A stretch of 64,000 bases of DNA from contig NW_024744357.1 in NCBI RefSeq assembly GCF_018991925.1, positions 4,998,919 through 5,062,918 on the forward strand, read 5' to 3'. Numbering within the stretch: the first letter of the stretch is position 1; each line of letters begins with the position of its first letter. Below the pieces are notes generated by a model that saw nothing but the letters and a program-made list of their open reading frames with translations, searched no databases and was not told the DNA's origin. The DNA is from Homarus americanus (taxonomy: Eukaryota; Arthropoda; Malacostraca; Decapoda; Nephropidae). The position numbers were made by a program, and so were the translations under genes. Positions 1 through 11,529 of the stretch are shown in pieces.

Positions 1-1036
1 AAATATTGTATTAACAGTTGAATCAATGGGAGTTAAGGGGTTAGGAGGTCGTAGGGTGGAAAACACCAACGTGACTGCCATTTTGCTTTACAATTTGTTA
101 TGTTATTGTTAATTTTTTGTTCTTTTATAATAACAGTGTTTTAGTTAGTCTATGTTGGTGAGTGACGGAAAAGTAGCCGTCAAGAATGGTGAAGAGGGAA
201 AATGATGAAATTGCTGGACTGTGACTCTCTTAACAACTTTTAATGATAAATCCTTTTTAATTTAAACTATTTCTAGCAACAGTACAGTATACCAAATGTG
301 AATATACTTGTAAAAAATTACAGTCCGTGATAACACATGTGATGAGTAGGCAGGCTGGAAAAAGACTAAGGTATATAGAGTAATATAACTTGGGTTGCCA
401 AGTCTGAATTTCCTGTCATTACTGGAACTGTCAAGACTCAATTCCATATCAAGTGTTTCATTACCAGTTTTATCGTACAATATAGCAAAACTTTTTATAT
501 TTATATTAAGGAAAACAGCAATTAGCCTAATAGCATACCTTTATATACCTGAAGTGGAGATAAAGTTGTTTACACTGAATCAGTAATACCTCAGTCATAC
601 AGGGCAGTGAAATCATCAAGTTCACTTCTTATGATCACATATGTTAACTGTGAATTTATTCAGGGTAAATACAGTACCAAATCATTTCAATTCATTACCA
701 AGTAGCCTCCGTGGGCAGCATCTAGAAGTGTTCGCCAGCATCCCACCTTGTGTGATGCTATGCCCAGGCAGCTGCACACACCCACTTATTCCTACTTGTG
801 TGACATAGTTATGTTTACACAATAGCATTACTGTACAGTATATCCTTTTCACATCCTTGTTGTATTAAATGTGTTCACTATATACTTTTAATGCATTATA
901 ACCAATTTATGTTATAAATAACACATTATAGGGAACTGACTACAGTATACTCAGAACATTTAAAAGGTATAATTGTCCCATATAAAATTATTTGTACTCA
1001 AAGAATTTAAATGATAAAAAATGTGTATTTATTCAG
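1..1036. other. AT-rich non-coding sequence
   Basis: No gene, repeat array or RNA gene is recognisable. A short open stretch on the minus strand around 380-480 reads like ordinary protein, but it has no convincing splice sites and no family resemblance, so I do not call it. Confidence 0.5.
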
Positions 1037-1267
1037 CAGCAGAGGAACAGAAATCGTCCACCTCCGCACCATCACCATCTCCACCACCCAAGGCTGCAGC
1101 TTCACGACGGACGGCGTATCCGAACAAGACAACTTCTCAGATACCGACGTTCAAGAAATTGTACAAATAGGATTTACCAGAACACAAGCTATTGAGGAAT
1201 TGGAGACAGAATGGCAATAAAACCTGCAATCGCCGCTTTTTGTGAAGTCGTTAAAAATGTAGTGTAG
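1037..1267 (+). pseudogene. Frameshifted terminal exon encoding a UBA domain
   Basis: A pyrimidine-containing acceptor (TTTATTCAG) ends at 1036. The protein signal then moves between frames. A Ser/Pro/Ala-rich linker (AEEQKSSTSAPSPSPPPKAA) is read from 1039. From about 1105 another frame gives DVQEIVQIGFTRTQAIEE, helices 1 and 2 of a ubiquitin-associated domain with the typical GF turn. After 1202 a third frame gives LRQNGNKT, and after 1225 a fourth segment gives AIAAFCEVVKNVV and a stop at 1265-1267, which fits helix 3. UBA domains bind ubiquitin; the parent protein cannot be named. Three frame changes in 230 bases suggest a dead gene copy or retrocopy, although clustered assembly indels are possible because other genes in the window are intact. 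An AATAAA overlaps 1216-1221. Confidence 0.45.
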
Positions 1268-2848
1268 TACGGAACTGATGAATACTTTGGTTAATAATAA
1301 TTTAGGTGCACAGAAGTTGAGGGATATTAATGTATTGCTGTAAATTATTGAGTACAGTATATATTCTTTACTGGTTCATGTTAGTGATTCATTACAAGGA
1401 TTATGTACAAGTCTCTTTTGGTTCTTTATGGCATTTGCTAATGGTAGGGTAATGGGCCCAGCGTCCACAGCTCTGGCTGCTGTCATATTCTGTCACATGC
1501 TAAATGGTAAGGCCAAGTGTGCTCTCCCCCTTTTTACATTTATACTGTCTTCTTCACCCGTGCTCAACATGGTTTTACTTATAAAAATTTAAGTTTTTTA
1601 TACAATAGAACAAAGTAGATTATTTCAGCATTTTTTATCAAACGTATAGTATAACAATTCTGCATTTTTATCGTTAGTATATTGGTTTATTTATATTTTG
1701 TGGTTCACTTCAAATTACTAAATGTTCACAGAGCCTCGTTAATTATGCAAATAGATTTACAAGTACTGAATTTTTTTTTACATTTCAACTATACTGTACA
1801 TACCTTGGTAGCATAAGGGATGTGTGAGGTAGCTTCAGTACTGTACAGTATTTACAAAAGTCTGCTCATTGGTGGGTAACAACATGCATCTGAGGATACT
1901 TTTATTTCTTTACAGTCGATTCATTGAGCTATACTTGTGTGCAAGGTTCGTGGATGGTGCTTTACTCTATTGGCATAAACAGTACACTACATAACTATGA
2001 ACATCTCCATTGTAAATATCGCTTTTGTTAATATAAACCCAAATATTTAGATACCCTCGGCTTTCTTTATCATCACCATGCATTGCTCTCCCCCTGGTCG
2101 TCAATGCCAGGCACCGACGTCTTTTGAAGGTAATGTGGAACAAAACAAACGAGCAATTATCTCGACACCAAGACTATTTAATTACTCGCCTTGTTCCAAT
2201 AATGTGATGACAACAGTTTTTAAATAATTGATACCTTAATTGCTTTGCTAAGTTGGTTAAGTGAGAATATAAGTGAATGAATGAAGAGAGAATGGGTAGT
2301 AAGTTGGTTGGAGAGTATAAGTGAATGAATAGAAAGAACACTTTTTAGAGTAAAGACACAGACTCCTCTAGGTATTACATAAGCCAACATCTGTCAAGCA
2401 TTGGCTGAAGAACTGATGAAAAAATAAATGATACTCTCCTCTTTGAATGGAAGAAATATTTTAGAGGGTAACATTAATAATTTTAAATTAGAAGCAAAAT
2501 TTAGTTAGTAATTTGGGGGATTTCAAACAACTTTATTTGACAGGATAATTTTTACAATAATGGAACAAAATAGAAGACTCCTTACCCAACCTTTAGCTAA
2601 CAAAAGAACAGGATAGAGAGAGAGAGGGACCAGATCTATCCATACTAGGGAAATGTCTTTAAAATCTAATAGTGAAATATATTGAATTTATAGAAGATCC
2701 CAAACATGAAGGAATTAAATTAAACTGAGTTCATTCAAAAATACAAAAACTCATCCATACAGGAATGAGATACAGTACATAGTGTTAATTGTCATCATAT
2801 TCAAGAGTAAAGAAGTACAGGTATATATTACAGTATCCTCTCAGAATC
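1268..2848. other. AT-rich non-coding sequence
   Basis: No supported gene. A degenerate inverted repeat around 2130-2205 (GGAACAA ... TTGTTCC, with partly matching CGAG(C/T)AATT inside) may be an old small transposon but is too weak to call. The rest is unique-looking AT-rich DNA. Confidence 0.4.
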
Positions 2849-2983
2849 AAATTGAATCACCTGAAGATTAACCTCCCAACTTATTTCACCAGAAGATAAA
2901 ACACCCTAATGCTACACAGGGAGGGAGGGGGTATCTACACGTGAAATAAGCTGGGGTGGCAAATCTTACAGGTGATTCAATTT
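2849..2983. repeat. Imperfect palindrome of a dispersed repeat family
   Basis: The left arm 2849-2889 (beginning AAATTGAATCACCTGAAGAT) and right arm 2941-2983 (ending AGGTGATTCAATTT) are imperfect reverse complements of about 42 bases around a 50-base loop. The right arm carries the string GTGAAATAAGCT followed by GGGGTGGCAAATCTTACAGG. Related strings recur at 8047-8124, 26890-26927 and 47255-47310, so this is a dispersed family. A folded-back MITE relic is the simplest reading; no transposase or clear target duplication is visible. Confidence 0.6.
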
Positions 2984-4925
2984 TATCCAATCGAGCTATT
3001 TCAACAGAGGTTTGTGAAATTCTATTGGAAATTGTTGTCCGAGTTCCATTTTACAAGATTTATGGTCACAGAAAACATCACAATGCTATACCCTTAGTCA
3101 AGCTCATTAGGGTGATATGCAAATGACAATTATGATATTAACTGAAAATAGTAATTGAATTGGATCACTATTTAAGATGGGATAACAACGATATCAAAAC
3201 TTTAACTATTTAAAGGGTAAAATACCTAAAGCATTAACCACGAATGGATAAGTAACCTGACTTCAACTACCTGTACTTTAACCATATCGGGTTTTTGGAC
3301 ACAAGCATTGGAATGTAACCAAAGAACTTGAACAGACAACCTAGATGACCCAGCACATTCAGGGTAGATCAGTAATGGAGTGTTGTGTGTGACAGCAGTG
3401 GACCGGTTGGCTGGCTAGCACTCTGCCCACAGACGCCAGGAGTACTCTTTAGAAAGTTGTTAGTCTTGAGGGTGTTTTAACCTTCCCTCCTCCACCTAGC
3501 ATCCCCAGTCAGGGAAAATAGGTCATGTTACAGCAAGTGAAAGATACTGTACTGTTGAGATTAATTTATTTAAAGGTTCTTCAACTTGCTAAACACGTCA
3601 GTCTTATTTAAATTAAAATAATGTTATTGTGAATTTTTATGCTTTATAAAGAAATTTTTAATGTATGGATAATTTTATATTTACAAAATTGAGGAAAATA
3701 AAAAAAAAGATACCCATAGTTATATCTACGGAATAATGAACTTGATTAAACCTATTTCACAGTATAAAGAATATTTATCTTATTTTGGCTATAAAAAATA
3801 ATATCAATAGCACCATCCTTAAAAAACTAAATAAAACACAAAAATGTCTTCATATTATTAAGTATAGAAAATGGACTTATATTATATTTATTATTTTCTT
3901 TTAGTTCATATTTGGATTAATTTTTACTAACGTTATCTTGACCTGATTTAGAAAGTTTCCTAAATAGAGGAAAAATAATTAAGTACCTGTTTAATATAGA
4001 AAGTTCTTGAGTTGAAATGTATTATAACAGGAAACTAAACATTTAACTCAATTTCCCGGATAATTATTCATATTATTTTTATAAAGATTGAAGATAAATG
4101 TTCGATTACTATATAGAATGTATAATAAAGGTTCAATGTAAGAAGGAGTAAGAGGAATTAAAATAGACGAGGCCAAGACATAGGAAGAAAGTGGAGGAGG
4201 AGAAGGTTCAGTCGCCCGAGAAAGTTCAGTCTATATATTCCACCGGACGCTTCCTTATATTGAACACCTATTTTATAAGATTTATATAGCTTATTTATAT
4301 GATACACCTATACTAAAGCTGAATACATTAAGCAAGGTACTGGACACTTCCTTCAATGTGGGTACCAGCTTATACCAGACTGCTCAAACTCAAGTGTGGT
4401 TAGATTAGGTTTGGTATCGTTGGTTAGGTTAGGTTTGGTCGTTAGGGTTAATGAGGTAAGATAGTAGGTATTAGGCAGCTACCAAACAGGGAGGTACTGG
4501 GAAGATATTGGAAGCATAATGTATTGTCTAATGGCTGTCATGGTAAGAAATAATTTAGCTCCGTAGCCTCCTGAACTAATCATATTATCAAGTCCTCTTC
4601 GGCACTACGGACGTTAACTTAAATATTTCATCTATCCCAACTTTACTATAAATTAAACTAGAATCTATAGTTTAAGTTTATTAGGTATGGATAGTTTATT
4701 TAGTCGTCAGTAATGGTTTTAGGTACGTAGTCTCCTTGCCCAGGTGACTTACAAGGTGTTTGACGATTCGTTGAGACACTTCACCTGATTTTCGTAAGTG
4801 TTTTATTCGATTTTAATTGTTTCTTCCACTGAAATGTTTTATATACTGAAGCAAATGTGTTAGATATCACATAGGAAAAGTTTTGGGATAATTAAGGAGG
4901 CGACCATCTCTTGCCTATAGTCAGT
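2984..4925. other. AT-rich non-coding sequence with short TTAGG-like motifs
   Basis: No gene seen. A short run of GGTTAGGTTAGGTTTGGT-type motif at about 4395-4450 resembles the arthropod telomeric repeat but is degenerate. The remainder has no recognisable structure. Confidence 0.4.
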
Positions 4926-5264
4926 AATGGGTGGTTGGGTGGTTAACTTGAGAATTCGCCTCACAGTTCACCATCACACCTATAGTCTCAACCCTTCGAC
5001 ATATCAACTACACACACACACACACAGTTGTTACAGGATATTTCATTACTACCAAACTCGCCACAAAGCACGTCACATCCTACCCCGTCACACACACACA
5101 CACACAGTCTGGTTATTTTAGTAGTTTTAATGACTCTTCATATTTATTTACCGTTAACTTTATATATAACACAACAACTTGTAAGAAAATAATTGTCAGT
5201 GTCATTTGAAGTCTGACAGCTGGGGTGAACTGAGGACTGACGAGTTATGTGATGATGCCCCAGT

Positions 5265-5505
5265 GACCCTGCGCTCTGTTTGTGAGGTAGTGTACTGTCT
5301 CCGTGTCTGTTTGTGAGGTAGTGTACTGTCTCCGTGTCTGTTTGTGAGGTAATGTACTGTCTCCGTGTCTGTCTGTGAGGTAGTGTACTGTCTCCGTGTC
5401 TGTCTGTGAGGTAGTGTACTGTCTCCGTGTCTGTTTGTGAGGTAGTGTACTGTCTCCGTGTCTGTGAGGTAGTGTACTGTCTCCGTGTTTGTGAGGGGTA
5501 GTGAA
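5265..5505. repeat. Minisatellite, ~31-bp unit, about 7-8 copies
   Basis: Near-identical units contain GTGAGGTAGTGTACTGTCTC followed by CGTGTCTGT(T/C)T. The last two copies are shortened. Both minus-strand reading frames stay open through it only because the unit lacks stops. Confidence 0.9.
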
Positions 5506-5803
5506 GGGGGTGAGAAGTGGAAGCTGTAGAGAAAATGAGGAGGGAGAGAAGAAAGGAGGAAGGGAGAATAGATAAGGGAGCAGCAACATTCCTTTCAAAC
5601 CCTACTAGAAAGTGTGTTACGGTGGGGTCATTATAACGGGGGTATGACGTCACTATTACGGCGGCATGACTTCATTACTGTGCCGTACAAGCAAAGATTA
5701 GTGCACCTGTCACTAGTTTACTGTTGTGCTTCCCTGTTCATGTCACCTCAACTGATACACACAAGCTGCGGAAAAAACACTTAGTACCACTTTTGTTAAT
5801 TAG

Positions 5804-6540
5804 ATTTGCCCCCGAGGAGGCTAGTTTATTGGGCACCCCCTTACATCCTGTGCAAGGTGAAGCTCAGAAGCGTTTACAGTACCCAACTGGGAAGCATGCG
5901 GAGTTCATGCTTGCCTTTATGACTCATGCATTAAGGGCGTGGAAGCTTGAAGGGTCATGGGTTTTGTCAGCAAGTTACATAAAGTGACAGAATGATGAGT
6001 GTGTGTGGGGAAAGGTGTTGGTAACAGCTGGGGACCTGTAGGAGGAGGTCATAGGGCGAGTGGGGATGTAGTGAGGGAGGGTGTGAGAGTCGGGTTGGCC
6101 ACAAAGTTTACAAACAGTGCGGTGAGGCTCAGGGTTGCCATATGTACTCCCATAGGTAGGTACCTGTACCCTAGGCGCAGTCTCATGTATATAATCTGTT
6201 GAGATCGAGTCAGGGATTGATACTCTTTGTAGTGGTGGTTGTCGTCACCGGTTACAGCGTCATAGTGGCATAGTGTGACTCTACCCCGTTGTTTCAGGTG
6301 TGTCCAATTTTCGTCGAATGCCTCTCGTTGTGTGGCGTGTATGTGAGATTTGAGATGATTCGGGGAGAGGGTGAGAGTGGCTTCAATATCTTCTTCTTGT
6401 GTAACTTCTTTGGCAAGTCGATCAACAGAGTCACAGGCAGTTATTCCTATATGTGACGGGATCCAAATAAACTTGACACGGATGTCATCAGTTTGTTCTA
6501 TCCCGGCAACTGCGGCTAAGGTGTGTTGGGTCTTTTGTTA
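5804..6540 (-). mobile_element. LINE remnant: RNase H end, zinc-finger tail and 3' UTR
   Basis: This minus-strand fragment holds the 3' end of a non-LTR retrotransposon of a type that carries an RNase H domain (as in I/R1/jockey-related clades). Coding remains occupy roughly 5985-6537 and the untranslated tail reaches 5804. The tail includes GCCCAATAAACTAGCCT, and a second, separate copy of this tail is on the plus strand at 22270-22355. This shows that the family moved at least twice in the window. It is 5'-truncated, as is usual for LINEs. Confidence 0.7.
5985..6537 (-). pseudogene. LINE ORF2 C-terminal fragment (RNase H + CxxC...H tail)
   Basis: Read on the minus strand from 6537, the frame gives VKFIWIPSHIGITACDSVDR followed by LAKE, the C-terminal part of the RNase H fold (conserved W.PSH.GI....D..A). 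It continues through SQQIIYMRLRLGYRYLPM, the short region before the zinc finger in such ORFs. Near 6110 the frame changes and then reads CKLCGQPDSHTLPHYI, the cysteine/histidine tail typical of jockey/R1-like LINEs. A stop (TAA) sits in frame at 6538-6540, upstream of the RNase H. The frameshift and the stop mean it is dead. In a live element RNase H removes RNA from the RNA-DNA hybrid during target-primed reverse transcription. Confidence 0.7.
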
Positions 6541-7332
6541 ATCTGTACACAAGTTGCTGAGTAAAATGGATTAGTATTGTACCAGCGGTCTCCTATAAAC
6601 AAACCCGATGGACTGTTGTTTGTAAATAGATCGTCGTTTCAAGTCAATATACGGGTATGATAAAAAAAATATCCTCGGCATTATAATATAATTCGCCGTT
6701 TAAAACCTTCTCATTATTAACCCAACTAACGCTGTTTTTTCGTCACACACACACACACACATGAAGAATGAGAGCCTATAGCCAGCGCACTAAGACGAGG
6801 GTCAATCCAGGTAGAGGAATTAACCATTACTGAAGGATAAAGTGAGAGAGGCAGGGAGAGGATCACGACTAAGGTTATGGCGGTAATCGGCTTAAACCAA
6901 ACCCCCATAACACCTCAGACCAAGCCTTGGGTATCTGTTTATTTGTCAATTTGCGGATTTATTCGTCTTTTCAAAGTACTGTATGAATCGTAGCCGAGGG
7001 AAAACCGTAAAAATGACATAATATAAATGTTAACCTAATTTTATCTGTGATTGTAAAAGTGTTAGTTAAATTGTGAAGTCGCGTATAATTAGTTTCTTGT
7101 GTATTTAGTTTATATCAGGGTCGTGTTTGGGGAATTATTTATATTGACTGAAAAAATCTTGACAAAACTAAATAATGTTTGTTTTTATTTATCTTTACTT
7201 AACTGTTTTAATGTTATGTAATATACTTTGATAACTGATATGAAAAGCAAGTCAGTAACATCCAATTGCGATATATACAGTACCTGTTTTATTACGAGTG
7301 CCTTATACTGTATTGTCTATATGTTACGTATA
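6541..7332. other. Non-coding sequence with a short (CA)n run
   Basis: A (CA)n tract lies at about 6743-6761. A little more decayed LINE sequence may continue from 6540 to 6650 on the minus strand (RNase H-like spacing), but it is too degraded to call. No gene seen. Confidence 0.35.
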
Positions 7333-7526
7333 GTGAAACCTCCATATATCGGACTTTTATCACTTTTGTAATTCGTTAGATGGAACTTTCACATCTAACA
7401 ATCCCTCGATATAACGGACTTTTATATAGGCTATGTATAGTTCGTTAGATGGAGGTTTCACATCAAACAGTCCCTCGATATAACGTGTTTTCCTTTACCA
7501 TATAGTCCGTTAGATAGAGGTTTTAC
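7333..7526. mobile_element. MITE-like element with terminal inverted repeats and TA target duplication
   Basis: The left end reads GTGAAACCTCCATATATCGG and the reverse complement of the right end reads GTAAAACCTCTATCTAACGG. Both are flanked by TA (7331-7332 and 7527-7528), the duplication made by Tc1/mariner/pogo transposases. The terminal repeats are about 28 bases with several mismatches. The interior repeats the terminal motif (TTCGTTAGATGGA at 7372 and 7441; CCCTCGATATAACG twice), so the 194-base element looks like terminal repeats stacked in tandem. It has no coding capacity and depends on a transposase elsewhere. Confidence 0.6.
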
Positions 7527-7668
7527 TAGTAATTTGAAAAGGAAATCAAATAAAGACGCAACTTAGTTTTTTTAGTTTAACAAATTTATTAACAAAGCTT
7601 GGAGTAGAGTTTGCCTATTGTGAGTAATTCAGTCAGGTCTTGACACTGAGGGTGGTATCACTTCTCAC

Positions 7669-7827
7669 TGCCACATAGGACAGAGGTTCATACACAAAGG
7701 AATAGACCATATTCATTAACAGTATATATAGGTCAGATTCATGTGGGTTGATGTCGCTGTTCACTGCCATGCAGGACAGAGGTTCGTACACAAAGATCAT
7801 ATTCATTAACAATATATATAGGTCACA
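7669..7827. repeat. Tandem duplication, two units of about 95 bp
   Basis: The first unit (7669-7735) and second (7765-7827) share ACTGCCA, AGGACAGAGGTTC, TACACAAAG and CATATTCATTAACA followed by TATATATAGGTCA. They differ by small substitutions and one indel. Confidence 0.75.
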
Positions 7828-8046
7828 CCGTAGTAGTTTGTGGTGAAGGGTAGAGCCTAGTGTAATCTGTGTGTGGGAGGGGGGAGACGCGCACAGTTAC
7901 TGCCTGTGTTGGTGGCCTTAAGTTATGTTAATATTTATGTTGTTAGATAAATATTCCCAAGTGGTTGTAAGAAAAAAAAGAACTACAAATAACAGGAAAG
8001 ATAATTGAATAACTTTTTTTATCAGTCAATAATAATAATAGGATTA

Positions 8047-8124
8047 ATTAACCACCCTAACGCTGATCTAACCTAACCTAACCTTCAAATAATGTTAGGG
8101 TGGTTAATCTATAGATGAAATAAG
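8047..8124. repeat. Palindrome of the GTGGTTAATCT dispersed family
   Basis: A perfect 15-base inverted repeat (ATTAACCACCCTAAC at 8047-8061, GTTAGGGTGGTTAAT at 8094-8108) encloses CCTAA-type telomere-like motifs. It is followed by CTATAGATGAAATAAG, matching the right arm at 2941-2983. Confidence 0.65.
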
Positions 8125-8178
8125 TATACGGTAGGGATTAATTCTTCTCGTCATCTATACTGTCTTGTGAACACTTAA

Positions 8179-8209
<31 letters not shown>

Positions 8210-8477
8210 CCTTACCACATCTACAAAAATAACACAACACGTTCACCCCCTCACCTCTTCCTCAGACAGACGCGTGACACAGCTTCAACTTAAGATATAA
8301 ATAACACACACTCAGACCGACGGCAACACATAAGCTTCAATCCTCTATAGCGGGTCATTCCTTACTAAATGTTTATACGTTTCAATCTTCTACTTACAGG
8401 CTGTGATCTTGTATATATTGTCAAGATTGTAGTGATGATTGATGTGTGTGTGTGTGTCTGTCATTAGTGTAAAGTGG

Positions 8478-8550
<73 letters not shown>
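8179..8550. repeat. Microsatellites (CT)n and (ATT)n
   Basis: (CT)n covers 8179-8205 and an uninterrupted (TTA)n covers 8479-8550. A short (GT)n lies between them at about 8442-8460. Confidence 0.95.
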
Positions 8551-9590
8551 GAGAAACGGAAGAAAGGTGAGATCGGATTTTCTTCAGCTGATGTTCTTTT
8601 GTTTCTTAATTTTGTTCGGTTTAGTTACTTATGTTTAAATTATTATAAAAACTGTTAATACTAAGGTGATGATTTTTTTTAATTGCACCGTATTGCGTGT
8701 CTGAAATGGCCCCCCTCCCTCCCTCCTGCTCTCTCTCTCTCCCCCTTCCTACCTTCCTACCTTCCATCCCAGCCCAAGACAGGGGTGGGAGTGATAGAAT
8801 GTCGGGGATGAAGAGGAGTAGAGAAGGGAGGAAGGGGAATCATTACGTCCCTACACCACACATCAACTTTCAATTCCAATTCGGGTTAATGATGATGACG
8901 CAAGACCAGGAACGATGACAAACAGACAGACATAAGCAGATAAGTAGATAGATATAAAGAAGAACGGAAAAGATACTAATAGACGAACATAGACAAACAC
9001 GTGATAGAAAGACTGATATAGACAGACAGAGACAGGAAGACAGACAGGCTAGGCCCTTCAGAGCGTCAACAGCTCATTGAAGTGACAGTTTCCCCCCTCC
9101 AGGCTGCCTCACCGTTGACACAATGGCAACACCACTTCCCGAGCAGCGGATACTCATTAATTCTAAGAGATTTGTACATTAAATTTTCCTCGTAAATGAT
9201 AATGTAAGGAGTATATTTTAAGTTATTAATATAACCTAAAACAATAAAAAAATACGTCAAATATTATATCAGATTAAACAAACTAATTATCCAAAATACT
9301 GATGTGTTTATTCATGTTGGAGAATTATTCAGTTTTTTTTTATTCAGTAATGTAGTTGATGATGGAATTTAAGAAGAACATTTACATTAATTAACAACGA
9401 AATATAAGGTTTATTTCTCGTTGTGTCCAGTGATGACGTCAAAGGATGTTTATATTTTTGTAATTTTGACCTTAACCTCCAACTTTTTAACCTCTGACCT
9501 CTTGAGCAGTTCTAAAGGTTGTCGTAGTGATGTGTGTGTGTACGTGCTAAGTTTAAATCCTGAAACGTTTTCCGTTTTCCTTTCAGTTAA
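8551..9590. other. Non-coding sequence
   Basis: There is a pyrimidine-rich stretch (8708-8765), (GACA)-like runs (8918-9050) and AT-rich unique DNA. No gene, RNA gene or transposon is recognisable. Confidence 0.4.
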
Positions 9591-9599
9591 GACTGTTGA

Positions 9600-10056
9600 T
9601 TCGTTCACACGCACGCAAGCACACTTACATCCGCACACTCACATCCGCACACACACACATCCGCACACACACTCATACAAATATACAATACCAATAACAA
9701 GAAAAAATAAAGTGAAGAAGGAGGAGGAGAAGGAGAAGTAGGAGGAGGAGAAGGAGGAAGAGGAGAAGGAGGAGAAGGAGGAGGAGGAGGAGGTGGTGGA
9801 GGAGGAGGAGGAGGTGGAGGAGGAGGAAGAGAAAGAGAAGAAGAAGAAGAAATTGTTGAGGGTCTTCACTAAGCCAACAAAACACACCCCCCCTTTTTCC
9901 CTCCCTCTCCTCCTTCACTCCTTCTCACCCTCATCCTTCCCTCCTCCTTTTTTCTCCCCTTCCTTCCTCCCTCCTTCTTTTTCTAGGTTTTTTTCTTTGT
10001 TGTTAATTCTGTCCATCCTGCATCATGCGTTTGTTTTGTTTATTTGTTTGCTATAC

Positions 10057-10122
<66 letters not shown>

Positions 10123-10221
10123 CCGCCATGTTAGTATAAACTTCAGTGTGAACGTCTGTCAGTTTTTTTTTCAGTTAATTACCAAAAAAATATCATTATT
10201 GTCCCCCACTTGGTTAGGTTT

Positions 10222-10252
<31 letters not shown>
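9600..10252. repeat. Composite simple-repeat tract
   Basis: In order: CA-rich repeats (9605-9685), (GGA/GAA)n purine tract (9715-9850), pyrimidine-rich tract (9888-9985), (GT)n at 10059-10120 and (GA)n at 10225-10252. Open frames across these runs are artefacts of repeats without stops. Confidence 0.9.
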
Positions 10253-10255
<3 letters not shown>

Positions 10256-10410
10256 GGTGGGTAGGGGTCACAGTTGGTCAAGCTATATTATGACCTTTTG
10301 ACCTGACCTGACTTGACCTGACCTACTACCCACGCCCTCACCGTCTGTTATCAGTGTATATCTTCAAGCATAAACACGTCCATGGAAAAAATAATGATAG
10401 TACAATAATA

Positions 10411-10440
10411 ATAAAAAATAATAATAATAATAATAATAAT
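10411..10440. repeat. (AAT)n run at the edge of the assembly gap
   Basis: (AAT)n runs directly into the Ns, so the gap was probably caused by this microsatellite. Confidence 0.9.
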
Positions 10441-10540
10441 NNNNNNNNNNNNNNNNNNNNNNNNNNNNNNNNNNNNNNNNNNNNNNNNNNNNNNNNNNNN
10501 NNNNNNNNNNNNNNNNNNNNNNNNNNNNNNNNNNNNNNNN
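10441..10540. other. Assembly gap of 100 N
   Basis: Exactly 100 undefined bases, the conventional size for a scaffold gap of unknown length. Anything that appears to read across it is meaningless. Confidence 1.
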
Positions 10541-10990
10541 AACACCTCATAGGGTCGGATCGCCAACTTTTGTTCAGAATTAGTTGTCATCAAATTCATT
10601 TCTACTATAAACAGTAACATAAACGACAGAAGACTCCCCGATATAGCTAGCGGGTGACTAGACACAACAAGTAGGATCCAATACCGTGTGAGCCTTAGTT
10701 GTCACCACAGCGAATCGAATCCTCAAGTAAACACCATTGGGAAACTGTGGGAAGGAAATCAGGCTCTCTTCTTCGCTATAAAGAGGATCGTATAGTCTCC
10801 ATCCAGACTGGAATAGACTATAATAGACTCCCCACAGTGCTGGCGGACGGCTGGGACTTTAGAAAGGTCTAGTACTTTGTTTGTTGGGGTTTCAATGGCC
10901 GCCACACCGGATCCAATCTCAAGCAAACGCCTTTTGTAAACACATGAAGAGGAATCAGGTCCTCTTCTGTCCAGCCTCCACACTGACGTT
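10541..10990. other. Unidentified sequence with an internal duplication
   Basis: Segments at about 10705-10780 and 10900-10970 resemble each other (CACAGCGAATCGAATCCTCA against CACACCGGATCCAATCTCAA, each followed by an AATCAGG.(T)CCTCTTC motif), about 190 bases apart. On the minus strand one copy reads as protein-like LIPLHVFTKGVCLRLDPVW, but stops follow. This could be old transposon debris; I do not recognise it. Confidence 0.35.
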
Positions 10991-10999
10991 TATACTCGA

Positions 11000-11500
11000 C
11001 GCCACAGCAGGGGGTGACGAAGGGTGACTTAGGGGTGAGGAAGGTGGTGAGGTTTAGGAAGGGGTAGAGGTGGTGAGAGATGAGGAAGGGGTGAATTGAG
11101 GAGGGGTGAGGTTAGGGGTGAGAAGGTTTAGAGGTTTAGGGGTGAGGAAGGGTGGTGAGGCTTGATGAGGAAGAGGTGGTGAGGTTGGGTGAGGAAGGGG
11201 TGGTGGAGTTTAGAGGGTGACGGGTAGGGAATTTAGAAAGTGACGGAAGGGTGGTGAGGTTTAGGGGTGACGAGGGGTGAGGTTTAGGGGGTGACGAAGG
11301 GGGTGATTGAGGTTTTCAGGTGCTGGTGAAGGGTGTTTTGCTTCAGGGTTAAGGTAGATGCTGAGGAGGTTAGGGGTGAGGAAGGAGGTAAGGAAGAAGT
11401 AGCCAGCAAGGGGAGTGAGGAGGTAAATGGAGAAAGGAGGTGAGGCAGGTAGGTGGGGGTGGAAGCAGGTAGGTAAGGGGGGGGTGATGTTTGCACAGCC
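11000..11500. repeat. G-rich degenerate minisatellite (GGTGAGG/TTTAGGGG)
   Basis: Irregular copies of GGTGAGGTTTAGGGGTGA and GAGGAAGGGGTG run throughout. They are strongly purine-biased on the plus strand. Confidence 0.8.
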
Positions 11501-11529
11501 ACCTGGAGGCTGACAGGATCTCCTTAAGG

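Noticed and set aside
262..480. Minus-strand 72-codon frame reading ILYDKTGNETLDMELSLDSS
   Set aside because: It is plausible-looking, but there is no convincing acceptor or donor and no family recognised.
5724..5987. Plus-strand 87-codon frame
   Set aside because: It lies antisense to the 3' untranslated part of the minus-strand LINE fragment.
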